Assembly (NCBI RefSeq): GCF_000817785.2
Contig: NZ_JTCM02000040.1
Span: 1 to 55,163, forward strand
Direction of reading: 5' to 3'
From: Hassallia byssoidea VB512170
Lineage (GTDB): Bacteria > Cyanobacteriota > Cyanobacteriia > Cyanobacteriales > Nostocaceae
Length of the DNA stretch: 55,163 nucleotides
Made by a program: the position numbers and the translations under genes. Each line of letters starts with the position of its first letter. Within the stretch, counting starts at the first letter, position 1. Under the pieces are notes generated by a model, which was not told the origin of the DNA, did no database searches, and saw only the letters and a program-made list of their open reading frames with translations. This document shows, piece after piece, positions 44,001 to 52,408 of this stretch.

Positions 44001-46829
44001 ACCCGATTCGGGTGGTGTTAAACTTACAGATTGAGGACTGTTACTGGATGTAACTTCTACTTTTCCAACCGTCTTATATTCAACTTGATTTTTCGCAGTT
44101 TGACTACCTTCCACCACTTGAGTTAAACTGCTGTATTTCATCTCTTGTAATTCCAGCTTAATGCGTTGACCTTCCAGCACTTTTCCCGTAAAGTCAGAAA
44201 CGATAACTTGAATCGGAAAAGCTTTACCAGCTTCAGCAACAAAGTTACTTTTTAAACCGATGAGACGATTACTCGGCAAAGCTGTAAAAGTCTGAGAATT
44301 CGCTACAGATAAATTAGAAACATCTGACACTTCAACATCCACCCGATAAATCATCGGATAAGGCAATTTCTCCACATTTACAACTTGACTACTTTTACCA
44401 TTAGCATCTACCTGGGTATCAGTTTGCAAAACATCGCTTGGTAAAGACGGAGATTCTTCCGGGAAAAGCCATTGTCTACCAAAACTGAATTCTTCCCAAC
44501 CTTTAGGAATAAAATTCGTTTGGTTTCTCGTGACAAAATATTTTGCCTTTCCTGCTGACACAGGTGAACCGAACAGATAATTACTTGCAGTTTTCGCTGC
44601 AATCTTATCACCAATAGAAGCAAATTGCTTATCTAAAGCTAATTCTACTTTAAAATTTGGCGGTTTAAACTCAGCTACGCGAAATTCTCCAGAAATTTCG
44701 TGTCCGTTTTTCCCTTTCGCTTGAATTGTATAATAACCTAACTTTTGATTGTTCTTAATAGCGACTTCCAGAGAAAACGTACCAAACTCATTCGTTGTTC
44801 GCGTACCTAAATCTGTCTTTTGCCCATCTGGATTTATAATAGTTAATTGGTAAACAGCATTTTTATCTTGCTGAATCGTACCATTTTGCAAATAATCAGC
44901 AAAGCCAGTAAAATAAGCTTTTTCATTTGGTTGATACAACTGTCTATCAGAGAAAATTACTCCCCGTGATTCTGGTTTATCATTTTCCCAACCTGCATCA
45001 ATACCATAACCATAAGCACCACTATACTCATCAGTGCGTGTAAATGCCCAATCTTGATTTTCACGCGCTACTACTAATAGTTCTGGTGATTTTTTCAAGC
45101 TTTTACTTGTAGCATAACATGACTGCAAATCTGAGCGATTCAACTTTAAGTTTCCATTTTCATCAGTTTTACTCGATGCACAAGCTACGGGTTGCGGACG
45201 AGATTTGGCATTCAATTTTGATTCATAAATTTCTACAGCAGCACCTTTTACAGGTGAACCATCAGCAAGATGATGAACCCGAATCAAACTCGATTCCGGA
45301 AACCACTGCGAAAATACACCCAAATTCGTTAATTGAACTAACCCATAACTCGTAGATTCTCTCCAAAGTTGTTTATTATTCTCTTTATATTTATTAGTGC
45401 GTCCCTGTACCCCATAAGCTAGCATTCCTGTAGACGTACCCAGCTTTTCTCGTAAAGGAATACTCACATCAACTGATTGATTCTTCTTCGTCGCTAATTT
45501 AAAGCTTTGCCATTCAGATGATTTAGGCAATAAATCATTCCCACTGTTGAAATAAACTAAATCTGTTGGTTGAAGTACTTTATAAGCAGCTTTGTATTTT
45601 GATTCCGGCAAGTTGACTGTATTAATATTGAGTTGTAAATTCTTACCCGCAGGGAAAATATTTAATCCATCAGGAACCCAGATATCCCCGGCTAAATCTC
45701 CTGTATGATAATTCACGGTAACAGGTTTACCTAAAGTCTGTCCAAACTTATCTTTGAGATTTGCACCAATCGTAATTGTATAACGAGTAGCAGGTTTTAA
45801 AGCATAAGGATTGATGCTGACAAGTTTATCTTGGTCATTCACTTGAAGAATCCGAGAAATGTCTTGCGGTGCCGGATTAATTTTAATGTTTTCAATAGCC
45901 GATGCTACTAAGACGTTATTAAATTCTAGCTGTGGACTACCTTGAATAAATCTCCCGTATGTTCCACCTGCATCAGGTTGCCCGTAAAACTTAATTCCTT
46001 GAAATGTCAGCGGAGAATAAGTTGTTACCTTACTGACAAACTCTTTCTCACTTAATAGATTACCATTAGCCGGACGCACACCGGGAGAAAATTGCAAGCG
46101 ATAGCGAGTTGCTTTTTCAAGATTTTGCTGCGGAATCAGGTTATAAACCCAATTGCGTGTTGAAGGGTCAAACTTTTCCAGCGGTTCTTCATTTTCTTCT
46201 TTCGCTAAATCAACTTTAAAGCGTACACCCTGCTTTTTACCTTCCGGAATAAGTTGCAAATGCTTTTCCACTGAAGCTAGATTCAATTCTACATTTGATG
46301 TAAATTGCAATTTCTCTTTTAAATCAATCGACTCTTCAGTCTTGTCTATGGGGTTCCCACCTGGTAAATTACTTAAATTGATGAGTTCTGTATTGAAAGT
46401 CCAAGCTAAATCTTTATCAAGACGGTGTTTTTGTAAGTCAGCTAAACCAGCTTTGAGAGTAACTTGAAACCGCGTTGCTTTTGGTAGTGCTTTCTCAGCT
46501 TGAAATCCTACCATACGCGGTGTCAAAAATCGAAAATGACCGGGTAAATTTGGCGTAAGTTCAAATTTTTGTAACAAACTTTCTTGTTCTGGGTTATCAA
46601 GACTTTCAAGAGGAATTAAAGCTTCTTTAAACCGAATGCGAATTTGCTGAAGAGGTTTAGCGTCTCCTAGTGGACTAATTTGTTCAATCCAATCTGGTAA
46701 AATCGGGGGAGTTAGTGCAGAAACTTCTGGAAGTTGTTCTTTACCTGGAGCGATACCAATTAAATTACACCCTGTTATTCCTACTACAAATGTTAGGATA
46801 AGCAGGGACTGCATTATTCTTATGAGCAT
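41082..46829 (-). CDS. Bacterial alpha-2-macroglobulin lipoprotein (YfhM-like)
   Basis: A 1915-residue lipoprotein with lipobox ITGC and lipidated Cys21. A series of Ig-like macroglobulin domains follows (MG1 with ALIPLESL; bait region; YRPPDLVNTVY and the complement-type domain LTTWRVMTIATDGNLRFG). Periplasmic bacterial A2Ms trap invading proteases and work with PBP1C, whose gene is divergent here. The CxEQ thioester expected in the complement-like domain is not present: the corresponding segment reads DDLPFAEPAASQLI. It therefore belongs to the thioester-free subclass. Larger than E. coli YfhM (~1650). Confidence 0.9.
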   Translation of the reverse strand: MLIRIMQSLLILTFVVGITGCNLIGIAPGKEQLPEVSALTPPILPDWIEQISPLGDAKPLQQIRIRFKEALIPLESLDNPEQESLLQKFELTPNLPGHFRFLTPRMVGFQAEKALPKATRFQVTLKAGLADLQKHRLDKDLAWTFNTELINLSNLPGGNPIDKTEESIDLKEKLQFTSNVELNLASVEKHLQLIPEGKKQGVRFKVDLAKEENEEPLEKFDPSTRNWVYNLIPQQNLEKATRYRLQFSPGVRPANGNLLSEKEFVSKVTTYSPLTFQGIKFYGQPDAGGTYGRFIQGSPQLEFNNVLVASAIENIKINPAPQDISRILQVNDQDKLVSINPYALKPATRYTITIGANLKDKFGQTLGKPVTVNYHTGDLAGDIWVPDGLNIFPAGKNLQLNINTVNLPESKYKAAYKVLQPTDLVYFNSGNDLLPKSSEWQSFKLATKKNQSVDVSIPLREKLGTSTGMLAYGVQGRTNKYKENNKQLWRESTSYGLVQLTNLGVFSQWFPESSLIRVHHLADGSPVKGAAVEIYESKLNAKSRPQPVACASSKTDENGNLKLNRSDLQSCYATSKSLKKSPELLVVARENQDWAFTRTDEYSGAYGYGIDAGWENDKPESRGVIFSDRQLYQPNEKAYFTGFADYLQNGTIQQDKNAVYQLTIINPDGQKTDLGTRTTNEFGTFSLEVAIKNNQKLGYYTIQAKGKNGHEISGEFRVAEFKPPNFKVELALDKQFASIGDKIAAKTASNYLFGSPVSAGKAKYFVTRNQTNFIPKGWEEFSFGRQWLFPEESPSLPSDVLQTDTQVDANGKSSQVVNVEKLPYPMIYRVDVEVSDVSNLSVANSQTFTALPSNRLIGLKSNFVAEAGKAFPIQVIVSDFTGKVLEGQRIKLELQEMKYSSLTQVVEGSQTAKNQVEYKTVGKVEVTSSNSPQSVSLTPPESGSYRIQANFSDAKDDLSATDLQIWATGENSVAWGEGEKDKLEVKLDKKEFKVGETATALIQSPYQEAELYFAVVKNKPIYQQITKVKGGAPQIQFKVTPEMLPNAAVEAVLVRQGVPLNKLSPGSLNNLGKIGFAPFKVNLSDKYLKLQVTPLQTSLEPGASETVQLELKDNQGNPTKGQLTVMVVNEAVLQLSGYRPPDLVNTVYAEQSISTRFSDNRQNVVVEQNAIAKPKGWGYGGGFSAGAANTRIRKDFQALAYYNNVRTDADGQAQITFKLPDNLTTWRVMTIATDGNLRFGNGETTFITTKPLLTNPILPQFARPGDRILSGLSITNNTNSSGTLTINGAVSGTINFEGKNPTAASLQTQAESATSAYRFPIVASSVGESKVSFTTQLNRNADAFEVPLEIKPLEVTEEVVESGVISNPFETQRIAKGNAKDRRVFKSQIANQVKIPLNVDKNVFPEAGGLEIQLASNLIPEIKVPAKQVMKDDDLPFAEPAASQLIIAANLQTLSEKYGQTFPEFNFTKQSSQAIAQLQKLQLADGGFAAYPGQEKSDPWISLYVAESLAKANINSTMIPRLKGYLQKILANPGQFEFCRQQPCKSQMQLNALMSTAQFGEKSNSFLTDIYQQRNDFDLVTQIKLTRYLSQFPEWQDESKQLLQQLQQYIYETGRTAVINLPSSWGWMNSPTTAQAQALRLFIAAKVKPEVIDKLFQSLLTLRRNGTWQTSYDNAQALTALVEYAKLQPTPPDFLASVKLAGKKIGESKFQGYRNSSLQLNVAIANLPRGHHDLTLQKSASGTLHYLLAYRYRLQGNQPGRFNGLRISREISRVGDGKVLQKIGLYAKDKPLTIETGQVFDIGLEVIVDHPIEHVVINDPLPAGFEAVDQSFQTATSALKAKADNWQLGFKTIYSDRIIAYADHLDPGVYSLHYLVRSVTPGTFIYPGAKVHLQYAPEEFGRSADSTLVLEEKIR

Positions 46830-47039
46830 GTTAAAAAAAATAAAATAAGGTAACGTGACAATCGTATAAGTGCTATAACAATCCTAAATAAAAACGTAAA
46901 ATCTCTATTTTCTTACCTCTGTTTACTCTGTGTCTCTGCGGTTTGTTAACTCAAGTAGTTGTGACAAAAAGAATATGGATTTTATAGATAACAAATTAAA
47001 TCTAATTGTGTCCGAAAAACATTACAAATCTTAATATAG
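46830..47039. promoter_or_regulatory. Shared divergent promoter region of A2M and pbpC
   Basis: About 210 AT-rich bases between two divergent genes that are functionally paired in other bacteria. No operator was recognised. Confidence 0.45.
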
Positions 47040-49343
47040 ATGAGTAAAAAGAAGTTTGTAGTCAGGGCTGAAGCCCTTAAATCTATTATGATGAGGGCTA
47101 AAGCCCTCACTACGGTTATCGTAATCCTACTATTATGCGTGACAGTACGCTTATTGCCGTACTTGACGCCAATTCGTACCGCAGATATTGCCCAAGATAA
47201 ACAAGCGATCGCCTTTACAGATCGCAATCAGCTATTATTAGGAACACTACTCACACGCGATCGCGAACATACCGCAGTCGTACCACTAAATCAAGTTTCC
47301 CCCCAATTTATCCACGCTATCTTAGCAGCAGAAGACGGTACGTTTTATCACCACGGCGCACTAGACCTGAAAGCGATCGCCCGCGCTATCAAAGACGCAA
47401 TTCACGCCAAACGAATACTTTCCGGTGCTTCTACCATCACCATGCAACTAGCCCGCATGTTGGATTCACTGCCCCGCACTGTATCAGGCAAAACTCAGGA
47501 AATTTGGTTATCTTGGCGATTAACAGCCGGAATGAATAAAGATGATATCCTGAGTGCATACATCAATCGTTTGCCAATGGGAGGAAATATCTACGGTGTA
47601 GAAGCTGCATCTCGAATCTATTTTTCCATACCTGCAAGCGATTTGAATCTAGCACAAGCAAGTTTCTTAGCTGCTATCCCCAATAATCCGACTTACTTTA
47701 ATCCCTACGAACATTATCAACGCTTGAAACAGCGGCAAAAATACGTCCTTAATCGAATGATACAGGATGGATATATTACGAACGCGATCGCACAACGAGC
47801 ATACACCGAAAAAGTTATATTTCAGTCTCGTCAACCGGGAATCATTGCCGCACCACACTTTTTATTTTGGCTATCAAGTCAAATCCTACCAACTTCGCTT
47901 AACAAATCTTCATCTCCCATCCGCACCACCATCAATCGTCCTTTACAGCAGTTTGTGGAAGCACAAGTACAGCAAATACTTACCAATCTTGCTGCTAACA
48001 ACGTTCATGACGCAGCTGCTTTAGTAATTGACAACCACACCGGGGAAGTTTTGGCTTATGTCGGTTCCCCTGATTATTTTAACGAAGCCAAACTCGGACG
48101 TAATGATGGAGTTCAGGCGTTGCGTCAACCAGGATCTACACTCAAGCCGTTTTTATATGAGTTAGCTTTAGAAAAATCTGTAATTCGTCCCAATACTATT
48201 TTAGCAGATGTGCCGGCAAACTACGCGATTCCGGGGGCAAAACTTTACAGTCCTACAGATTATACGCGAAGCTTTAATGGACCTGTGCGGGTGCGCGTCG
48301 CTTTGGCGAATTCGCTGAATGTACCAGCAGTCAGGGTGTTAGAAAAGGTTGGCGTGCAGACTTTTCTAAATCGTCTGCGTGACTTGGGGTTTGCACACTT
48401 AACTCAGCCGGCAGAATATTATGGGTTGGGCTTGACTTTGGGTAGTGGCGAAGTCAGTTTGTGGGAATTAGCTCAAGCTTATGTAAGTATAGCACGATTT
48501 GGCGAAGTTATACCAATGGTTAGTATGTTTCCTTTAGTTGGTAGTTTGGACGCGATGAATCGCGTCACTACAACGACGACGTGGGAATTGATTGTTGATA
48601 TGTTGAGCGATCGCTATGCGCGTGCGACAGCTTTTGGTGTAGACTCGGTACTAAATTTACCATTTGCCACTGCGGTGAAAACGGGCACATCCTCTAATTT
48701 TCGCGATACATGGACTGTCGGCTTTTCTAGCGATTACACAGTGGCTACCTGGGTAGGTAATTTCGACGGCGAACCGATGCGCCAAGTCTCCGGAGTTACA
48801 GGCGCAGCGCCTTTGTGGAATCGAATTATGTTACATTTGCACTCCTCACAAGAACCAGCTAATTTCCCCCCTCCATCAGGGATGGTGAAACTACCTATGT
48901 GTGCGATTTCTGGGTTAAAACCTACACCAAATTGCACCTCGGTTGTGGAAGAATTTTTCTACCCAGAAGACAAAAGCAACTATGAACGTCTTCAGTTGAA
49001 TTTACCCGGTGAGTATGATGAATGGTTAGCAAGACAAAATCAATTCAATTTAGCTTCTAACAATTTCAAGATTTTATCGCCTCACAATCGCGATTTATTC
49101 TTATTATATCCAGGTGAAGAAGGAAAGCAAAAATTAGAATTTAAGCTAGCGGGAATATCATCTGAGCCTGTAGAGTGGTGGTTGAATGGTGAAAAGTTAG
49201 ATACATCAGCGAATGCTTTGTTTTGGACATTACGTCCCGGTAACTGGACTTTATCAGCAAAAAGTGGTGAAATCAGCGATAAAGTAACTTTTCAAGTACA
49301 GTTAGCAAATATCAAACCCACACGTCGCGGCTTTTCTTATTAG
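47040..49343 (+). CDS. pbpC: Penicillin-binding protein 1C (PbpC)
   Basis: Class A PBP of up to 767 residues: membrane anchor near residues 22-40, glycosyltransferase (AAEDGTFYHHGALDLKAIARA with the catalytic Glu; GASTITMQLAR), then transpeptidase with SxxK in RQPGSTLKPF, SLN (LANSLNVPAV) and KTG (AVKTGTSSNF). The C-terminal BiPBP_C domain is diagnostic for PBP1C. The first ~25 codons lie inside a dispersed repeat. In-frame ATGs at 47088 and 47091 start immediately before the anchor and may be the real starts. Partner of the divergent A2M. Confidence 0.92.
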   Translation: MSKKKFVVRAEALKSIMMRAKALTTVIVILLLCVTVRLLPYLTPIRTADIAQDKQAIAFTDRNQLLLGTLLTRDREHTAVVPLNQVSPQFIHAILAAEDGTFYHHGALDLKAIARAIKDAIHAKRILSGASTITMQLARMLDSLPRTVSGKTQEIWLSWRLTAGMNKDDILSAYINRLPMGGNIYGVEAASRIYFSIPASDLNLAQASFLAAIPNNPTYFNPYEHYQRLKQRQKYVLNRMIQDGYITNAIAQRAYTEKVIFQSRQPGIIAAPHFLFWLSSQILPTSLNKSSSPIRTTINRPLQQFVEAQVQQILTNLAANNVHDAAALVIDNHTGEVLAYVGSPDYFNEAKLGRNDGVQALRQPGSTLKPFLYELALEKSVIRPNTILADVPANYAIPGAKLYSPTDYTRSFNGPVRVRVALANSLNVPAVRVLEKVGVQTFLNRLRDLGFAHLTQPAEYYGLGLTLGSGEVSLWELAQAYVSIARFGEVIPMVSMFPLVGSLDAMNRVTTTTTWELIVDMLSDRYARATAFGVDSVLNLPFATAVKTGTSSNFRDTWTVGFSSDYTVATWVGNFDGEPMRQVSGVTGAAPLWNRIMLHLHSSQEPANFPPPSGMVKLPMCAISGLKPTPNCTSVVEEFFYPEDKSNYERLQLNLPGEYDEWLARQNQFNLASNNFKILSPHNRDLFLLYPGEEGKQKLEFKLAGISSEPVEWWLNGEKLDTSANALFWTLRPGNWTLSAKSGEISDKVTFQVQLANIKPTRRGFSY
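47054..47115. repeat. Dispersed repeat forming the 5' end of pbpC
   Basis: TTTGTAGTCAGGGCTGAAGC ... GAGGGCTAAAGCCCTCACTAC. A close copy is intergenic at 29122-29180. Both ends carry GTAGT / ACTAC and internal GGGCT / AGCCC inverted repeats. Confidence 0.8.
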
Positions 49344-49395
49344 AAACCCGACTTCTTAAATTAGAAACCCGACTTCTTAAAGAAGTCGGGTTTCT
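49342..49395. repeat. Palindromic repeat after pbpC, possible terminator
   Basis: AGAAACCCGACTTCTT occurs twice and the second copy (49363) pairs with AAGAAGTCGGGTTTCT ending 49395. The pbpC stop TAG is the first bases of this element. Same family as the insertion at 36503-36535. Confidence 0.75.
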
Positions 49396-49573
49396 GGGCA
49401 GCATCAAGGTTTGACAAGCCGAAAATTTATTTTCTTTTTTTCAGGAAAGAACTATCTAAAGAGTGAAGAAATAAATAAAGCCTATGGCTTTAATTGTAAA
49501 TTAAGGGATGCGCCACTGTGATTTTTCCGGTAAGAGTAACTAAAATCTCAGTGGCAGCATAAAGGTAAATAAA

Positions 49574-49735
49574 ATGACAACCACACAAACTAGCTCAAAG
49601 AAAACAGAAAACAAATCAGCCAAGAAGAAACAATCTTCTCATCAGACAGATATCGGTACTCCTAAAGTACCAGTTCGTCAACGCAAAACGAACCAGCAAC
49701 ATGAAGTCTTAAGTGACTGGAACCACGCAAGTTAG
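49574..49735 (+). CDS. Small basic protein, 53 residues
   Basis: ATG 49574 to TAG 49733-49735. The product is rich in Thr, Lys, Gln and Ser, with KKTENKSAKKKQSS and VPVRQRKTNQQ, and no hydrophobic segment. It is short and has a purine-rich AAAGGTAAAT just upstream as a likely ribosome site. It might be a nucleic-acid-binding small protein. Family not recognised; could also be a chance frame. Confidence 0.5.
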   Translation: MTTTQTSSKKTENKSAKKKQSSHQTDIGTPKVPVRQRKTNQQHEVLSDWNHAS

Positions 49736-49805
49736 TATCAGGAAAACATGGTGTTTGCTGGTTATAAGCTGGATAATTTATGGAACCTAGCTTTTTGTGT
49801 TGTCA

Positions 49806-51656
49806 CTATCTAATATTCACCTCTTGCATGTAATTTCCTGGCTGAAAATTGTCCAGCTTAGTAGTGGTTTTGCTGTGGATGAATGAATTAGTCCACATAG
49901 CTTTGGCTATAGGTGATGTAGCTACCTTTTCATCTTGTGGAAGTTGCGATCGCCTGCTATCATCATTAGGAGTTTTGTCAGCTTGCAGACGCTGCTTTTG
50001 CGTATACTCAATTAGTTTAGCTTGAGCCTGCGCGTAAATCGGAGTATCTTGAGGAACTTGTTGGAGAAACTCCACAGCACCATCAAAGTCACCCTCTGCT
50101 GCTTTGTTGTAAGCTTTTTGGACAAAGTAAGCTGCTCTAATTTGCTGCTTTTGATTGTACTCAGTCAACTTTTGTTGAACTATAGTTTTAGAAGAGCTTT
50201 CTTGGGGAATTTGCTGCAAGTAGTTTAAAGCAGTGGAGAAATCTTTTTCACCTGCTCTTTGGTAAGCCTTGGCTAATAAGTCTTTTGACTGGACTTCGAG
50301 GTTAGCGCGTGCAGATTTAGCTAGTTTATCAGTTTTCGATTGCCAATATAAAATATCCGGAACTTGAGCAGCAGTACGAAGTACATCTACCCAACGATTT
50401 TCGCTATTAGCTTTTTCCACAGCTTGATAGCGTTGTGCTGCGAGTTGCCATTGCTGACGCCATTCGCCAATTGTAGCTTGAGCTTCTGAATAAACGCTGC
50501 TGTTTGGCTTAATCGATCGCGCTAAAGCGATCGCTCCTTCTAAATTTCCCGCTTGATATTGTTCGGTTGCTTTATATAAAGCTTCTGTTTCTGAATATGC
50601 CGGCGAATTATTAGCTAAAGAATATACTCCTAATCCCATCACCAAAGAATTAGCCGCTAATCCTACTCTCATTCCTGTCACTAGAGAGGGTGATTTTATA
50701 AACTTAAACCGTCCTTGGGAGTTATCACCTGCGGACACAGTATATTCTGCATCTAATACTTGCGACTCTTTCAAAGGCATTTGCTTGAGCACTTGCAACA
50801 CCTCAACCGCTGACCCAAAGCGGTTTTCGTGGTCGTAACGAATCATTTGGCTGAGGACAGCAGCTAGATAATCATTAACTGGCGTATCATTCAAACGCCA
50901 AAAAATGTCATTTGTATAAGGATCTATTTTTAATTGTAACGGTGCTAATCCTGTTAAACCTTGGATAGCAATCATGCCCAAAGAATAAATATCACTATTG
51001 GGCTGCGCTTGACTAATAAATTGCTCTGGGGGTATATATCCCAAAGAGGTGACGGGAAGTCGATAAATCGGCAATGCTGCATCTACACCAAAATCAACCG
51101 GCTGAATTGAACCAAAGTCGATCAAAACTAACTTGCGATCGCAAGCGCGTCTGATCAAGTTTTCCGGTTTAATGTCGCAATGGATAACTCCTTGCGAGTG
51201 AACAAATTGGAGAATTTCCAGAACATCATTGAGAAATTGGATAACTTCGCTTTCACTCCAAAGACTCCCCCATTGTTGACCCATCGGCAATTCAGCCGTC
51301 AACGCATGTCCTTCAATAAACTCTTGTACTAGATAGAATCTTTCATCTTCTTCAAAACAAGCAAGAAGTTCGGGAATCTGGTTATGATGTCCCAACTGCT
51401 TGAGGGTTTCGGTTTCCGTAAGAAAGCGCAACCTGAGAGTATCCAAGTAACTTGGTTGAGAACCAGTCACCTTTAGCTGTTTAACTACGCATTTTGGGTT
51501 CTCAGGGTGATCTATATCTACGGCGATGTATGTTTGTCCAAATACGCCCGCACCGAGGTTTTGAACGATTTGGTACCGTCCTTGTAGTACTTTACCGATC
51601 ATGTATTGAGTCATGAGTTGGTTGCTGAGTAAGTCGCTATTTAGGTTTTCTGACAT
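49806..51656 (-). CDS. Serine/threonine protein kinase with membrane segment
   Basis: A 616-residue Hanks-type kinase: Gly loop LGAGVFGQTY (34-43), ATP-binding Lys59 (CVVKQLKV), catalytic HCDIKPEN (Asp161, Asn166) and DFG at 180-182. HCD replaces the usual HRD, which is frequent in cyanobacterial kinases. A membrane helix lies near residues 330-350 (GLAANSLVMGLGVYSLA). The C-terminal ~250 residues are TPR/coil-like, with repeats around YLQQIPQESS and FLQQVPQDTP. It probably senses through the extracytoplasmic part. Confidence 0.92.
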   Translation of the reverse strand: MSENLNSDLLSNQLMTQYMIGKVLQGRYQIVQNLGAGVFGQTYIAVDIDHPENPKCVVKQLKVTGSQPSYLDTLRLRFLTETETLKQLGHHNQIPELLACFEEDERFYLVQEFIEGHALTAELPMGQQWGSLWSESEVIQFLNDVLEILQFVHSQGVIHCDIKPENLIRRACDRKLVLIDFGSIQPVDFGVDAALPIYRLPVTSLGYIPPEQFISQAQPNSDIYSLGMIAIQGLTGLAPLQLKIDPYTNDIFWRLNDTPVNDYLAAVLSQMIRYDHENRFGSAVEVLQVLKQMPLKESQVLDAEYTVSAGDNSQGRFKFIKSPSLVTGMRVGLAANSLVMGLGVYSLANNSPAYSETEALYKATEQYQAGNLEGAIALARSIKPNSSVYSEAQATIGEWRQQWQLAAQRYQAVEKANSENRWVDVLRTAAQVPDILYWQSKTDKLAKSARANLEVQSKDLLAKAYQRAGEKDFSTALNYLQQIPQESSSKTIVQQKLTEYNQKQQIRAAYFVQKAYNKAAEGDFDGAVEFLQQVPQDTPIYAQAQAKLIEYTQKQRLQADKTPNDDSRRSQLPQDEKVATSPIAKAMWTNSFIHSKTTTKLDNFQPGNYMQEVNIR

Positions 51657-51902
51657 CGCCCGGTTTTTCCGGAAACCCTTACGAATTCTTCAATATAGCG
51701 CTGATTTATTCAATAAACTTTTATGAAGTTACCAGTGCTAACACCTAAGGCTTTACAATAAATTTATAAAATTAATCACAAAAAAAATAAACGCACGTCA
51801 GGTATGAAATATTGCCCCTATTGTCGAATATCGACATTATTCTTCACATATCTAGTATGCCAGTTTGGGTATCTGGTTGAGTAAGTATTTTAGTGCGATC
51901 GC

Positions 51903-52100
51903 TTAAAAAGCTTTAGGCAATCCTGCCTGCTTCAAAACTGCATTTGCTGTATGGCGCGACTTAATAAAGCTATCTACTACAAATCGTCGATTTGTAATTG
52001 GACTATACCAAATTTCATGATCCCCTTTACCTTGCCGTTCAAAGTAGCAGCCTCCCTCCTGAAGAATATTTTTCAAATTGGGAGTAAATGACGAACTCAT
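51903..52100 (-). CDS. hicA: HicA-family toxin
   Basis: A 65-residue mRNA-interferase-type protein with a dsRBD-like fold: ILQEGGCYFERQGKGDHEIWYSP contains the conserved Gly and the catalytic His, and RHTANAVLKQAGLPKAF is the C-terminal helix. The sequence is intact. It overlaps the upstream DUF1902 antitoxin by four bases (ATGA). Confidence 0.88.
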   Translation of the reverse strand: MSSSFTPNLKNILQEGGCYFERQGKGDHEIWYSPITNRRFVVDSFIKSRHTANAVLKQAGLPKAF

Positions 52101-52351
52101 TTAGAAGTCACCTCTATCAATTCCTGTCGATGACTAGTTAACTCAAAGGTGATTTCACCCACATAGTCAGGAGGAACAATTTCATTCATTTCGATGAGTT
52201 CTGGAATCATCACCCTTAGCTTCTGCATCAAAGCCTCAATTGTAGAAGCTTCTGTTACCAATCCCGGCACATCTTCACTAGTTGCAACCCAGATTTCGGC
52301 TTCACAATCCCAAAATGCTTCAACTTTGCATGTGATTTGTGTCATTATCAA
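52097..52351 (-). CDS. DUF1902 / HicB-like antitoxin
   Basis: An 84-residue protein of the DUF1902 type: ITCKVEAFWDCEAEIWVATSEDVPGLVTEASTIEALMQKL is the partial RNase-H-like HicB fold. Partner of the HicA toxin downstream. This is the second HicAB-type locus of the window and, unlike that at 6925, both genes are intact. Confidence 0.87.
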   Translation of the reverse strand: MIMTQITCKVEAFWDCEAEIWVATSEDVPGLVTEASTIEALMQKLRVMIPELIEMNEIVPPDYVGEITFELTSHRQELIEVTSK

Positions 52352-52408
52352 GCGTGTCGATTTGACAAGGATAGTTTTAGTTTAAAATGAGTACCATCTT
52401 ATAAACCG

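Noticed and set aside
51668-51673. TCCGGA near the kinase start as a DIF+ promoter
   Set aside because: The hexamer lies only about 12 bases upstream of the minus-strand ATG, so a start 34 nt away would be inside the coding sequence.
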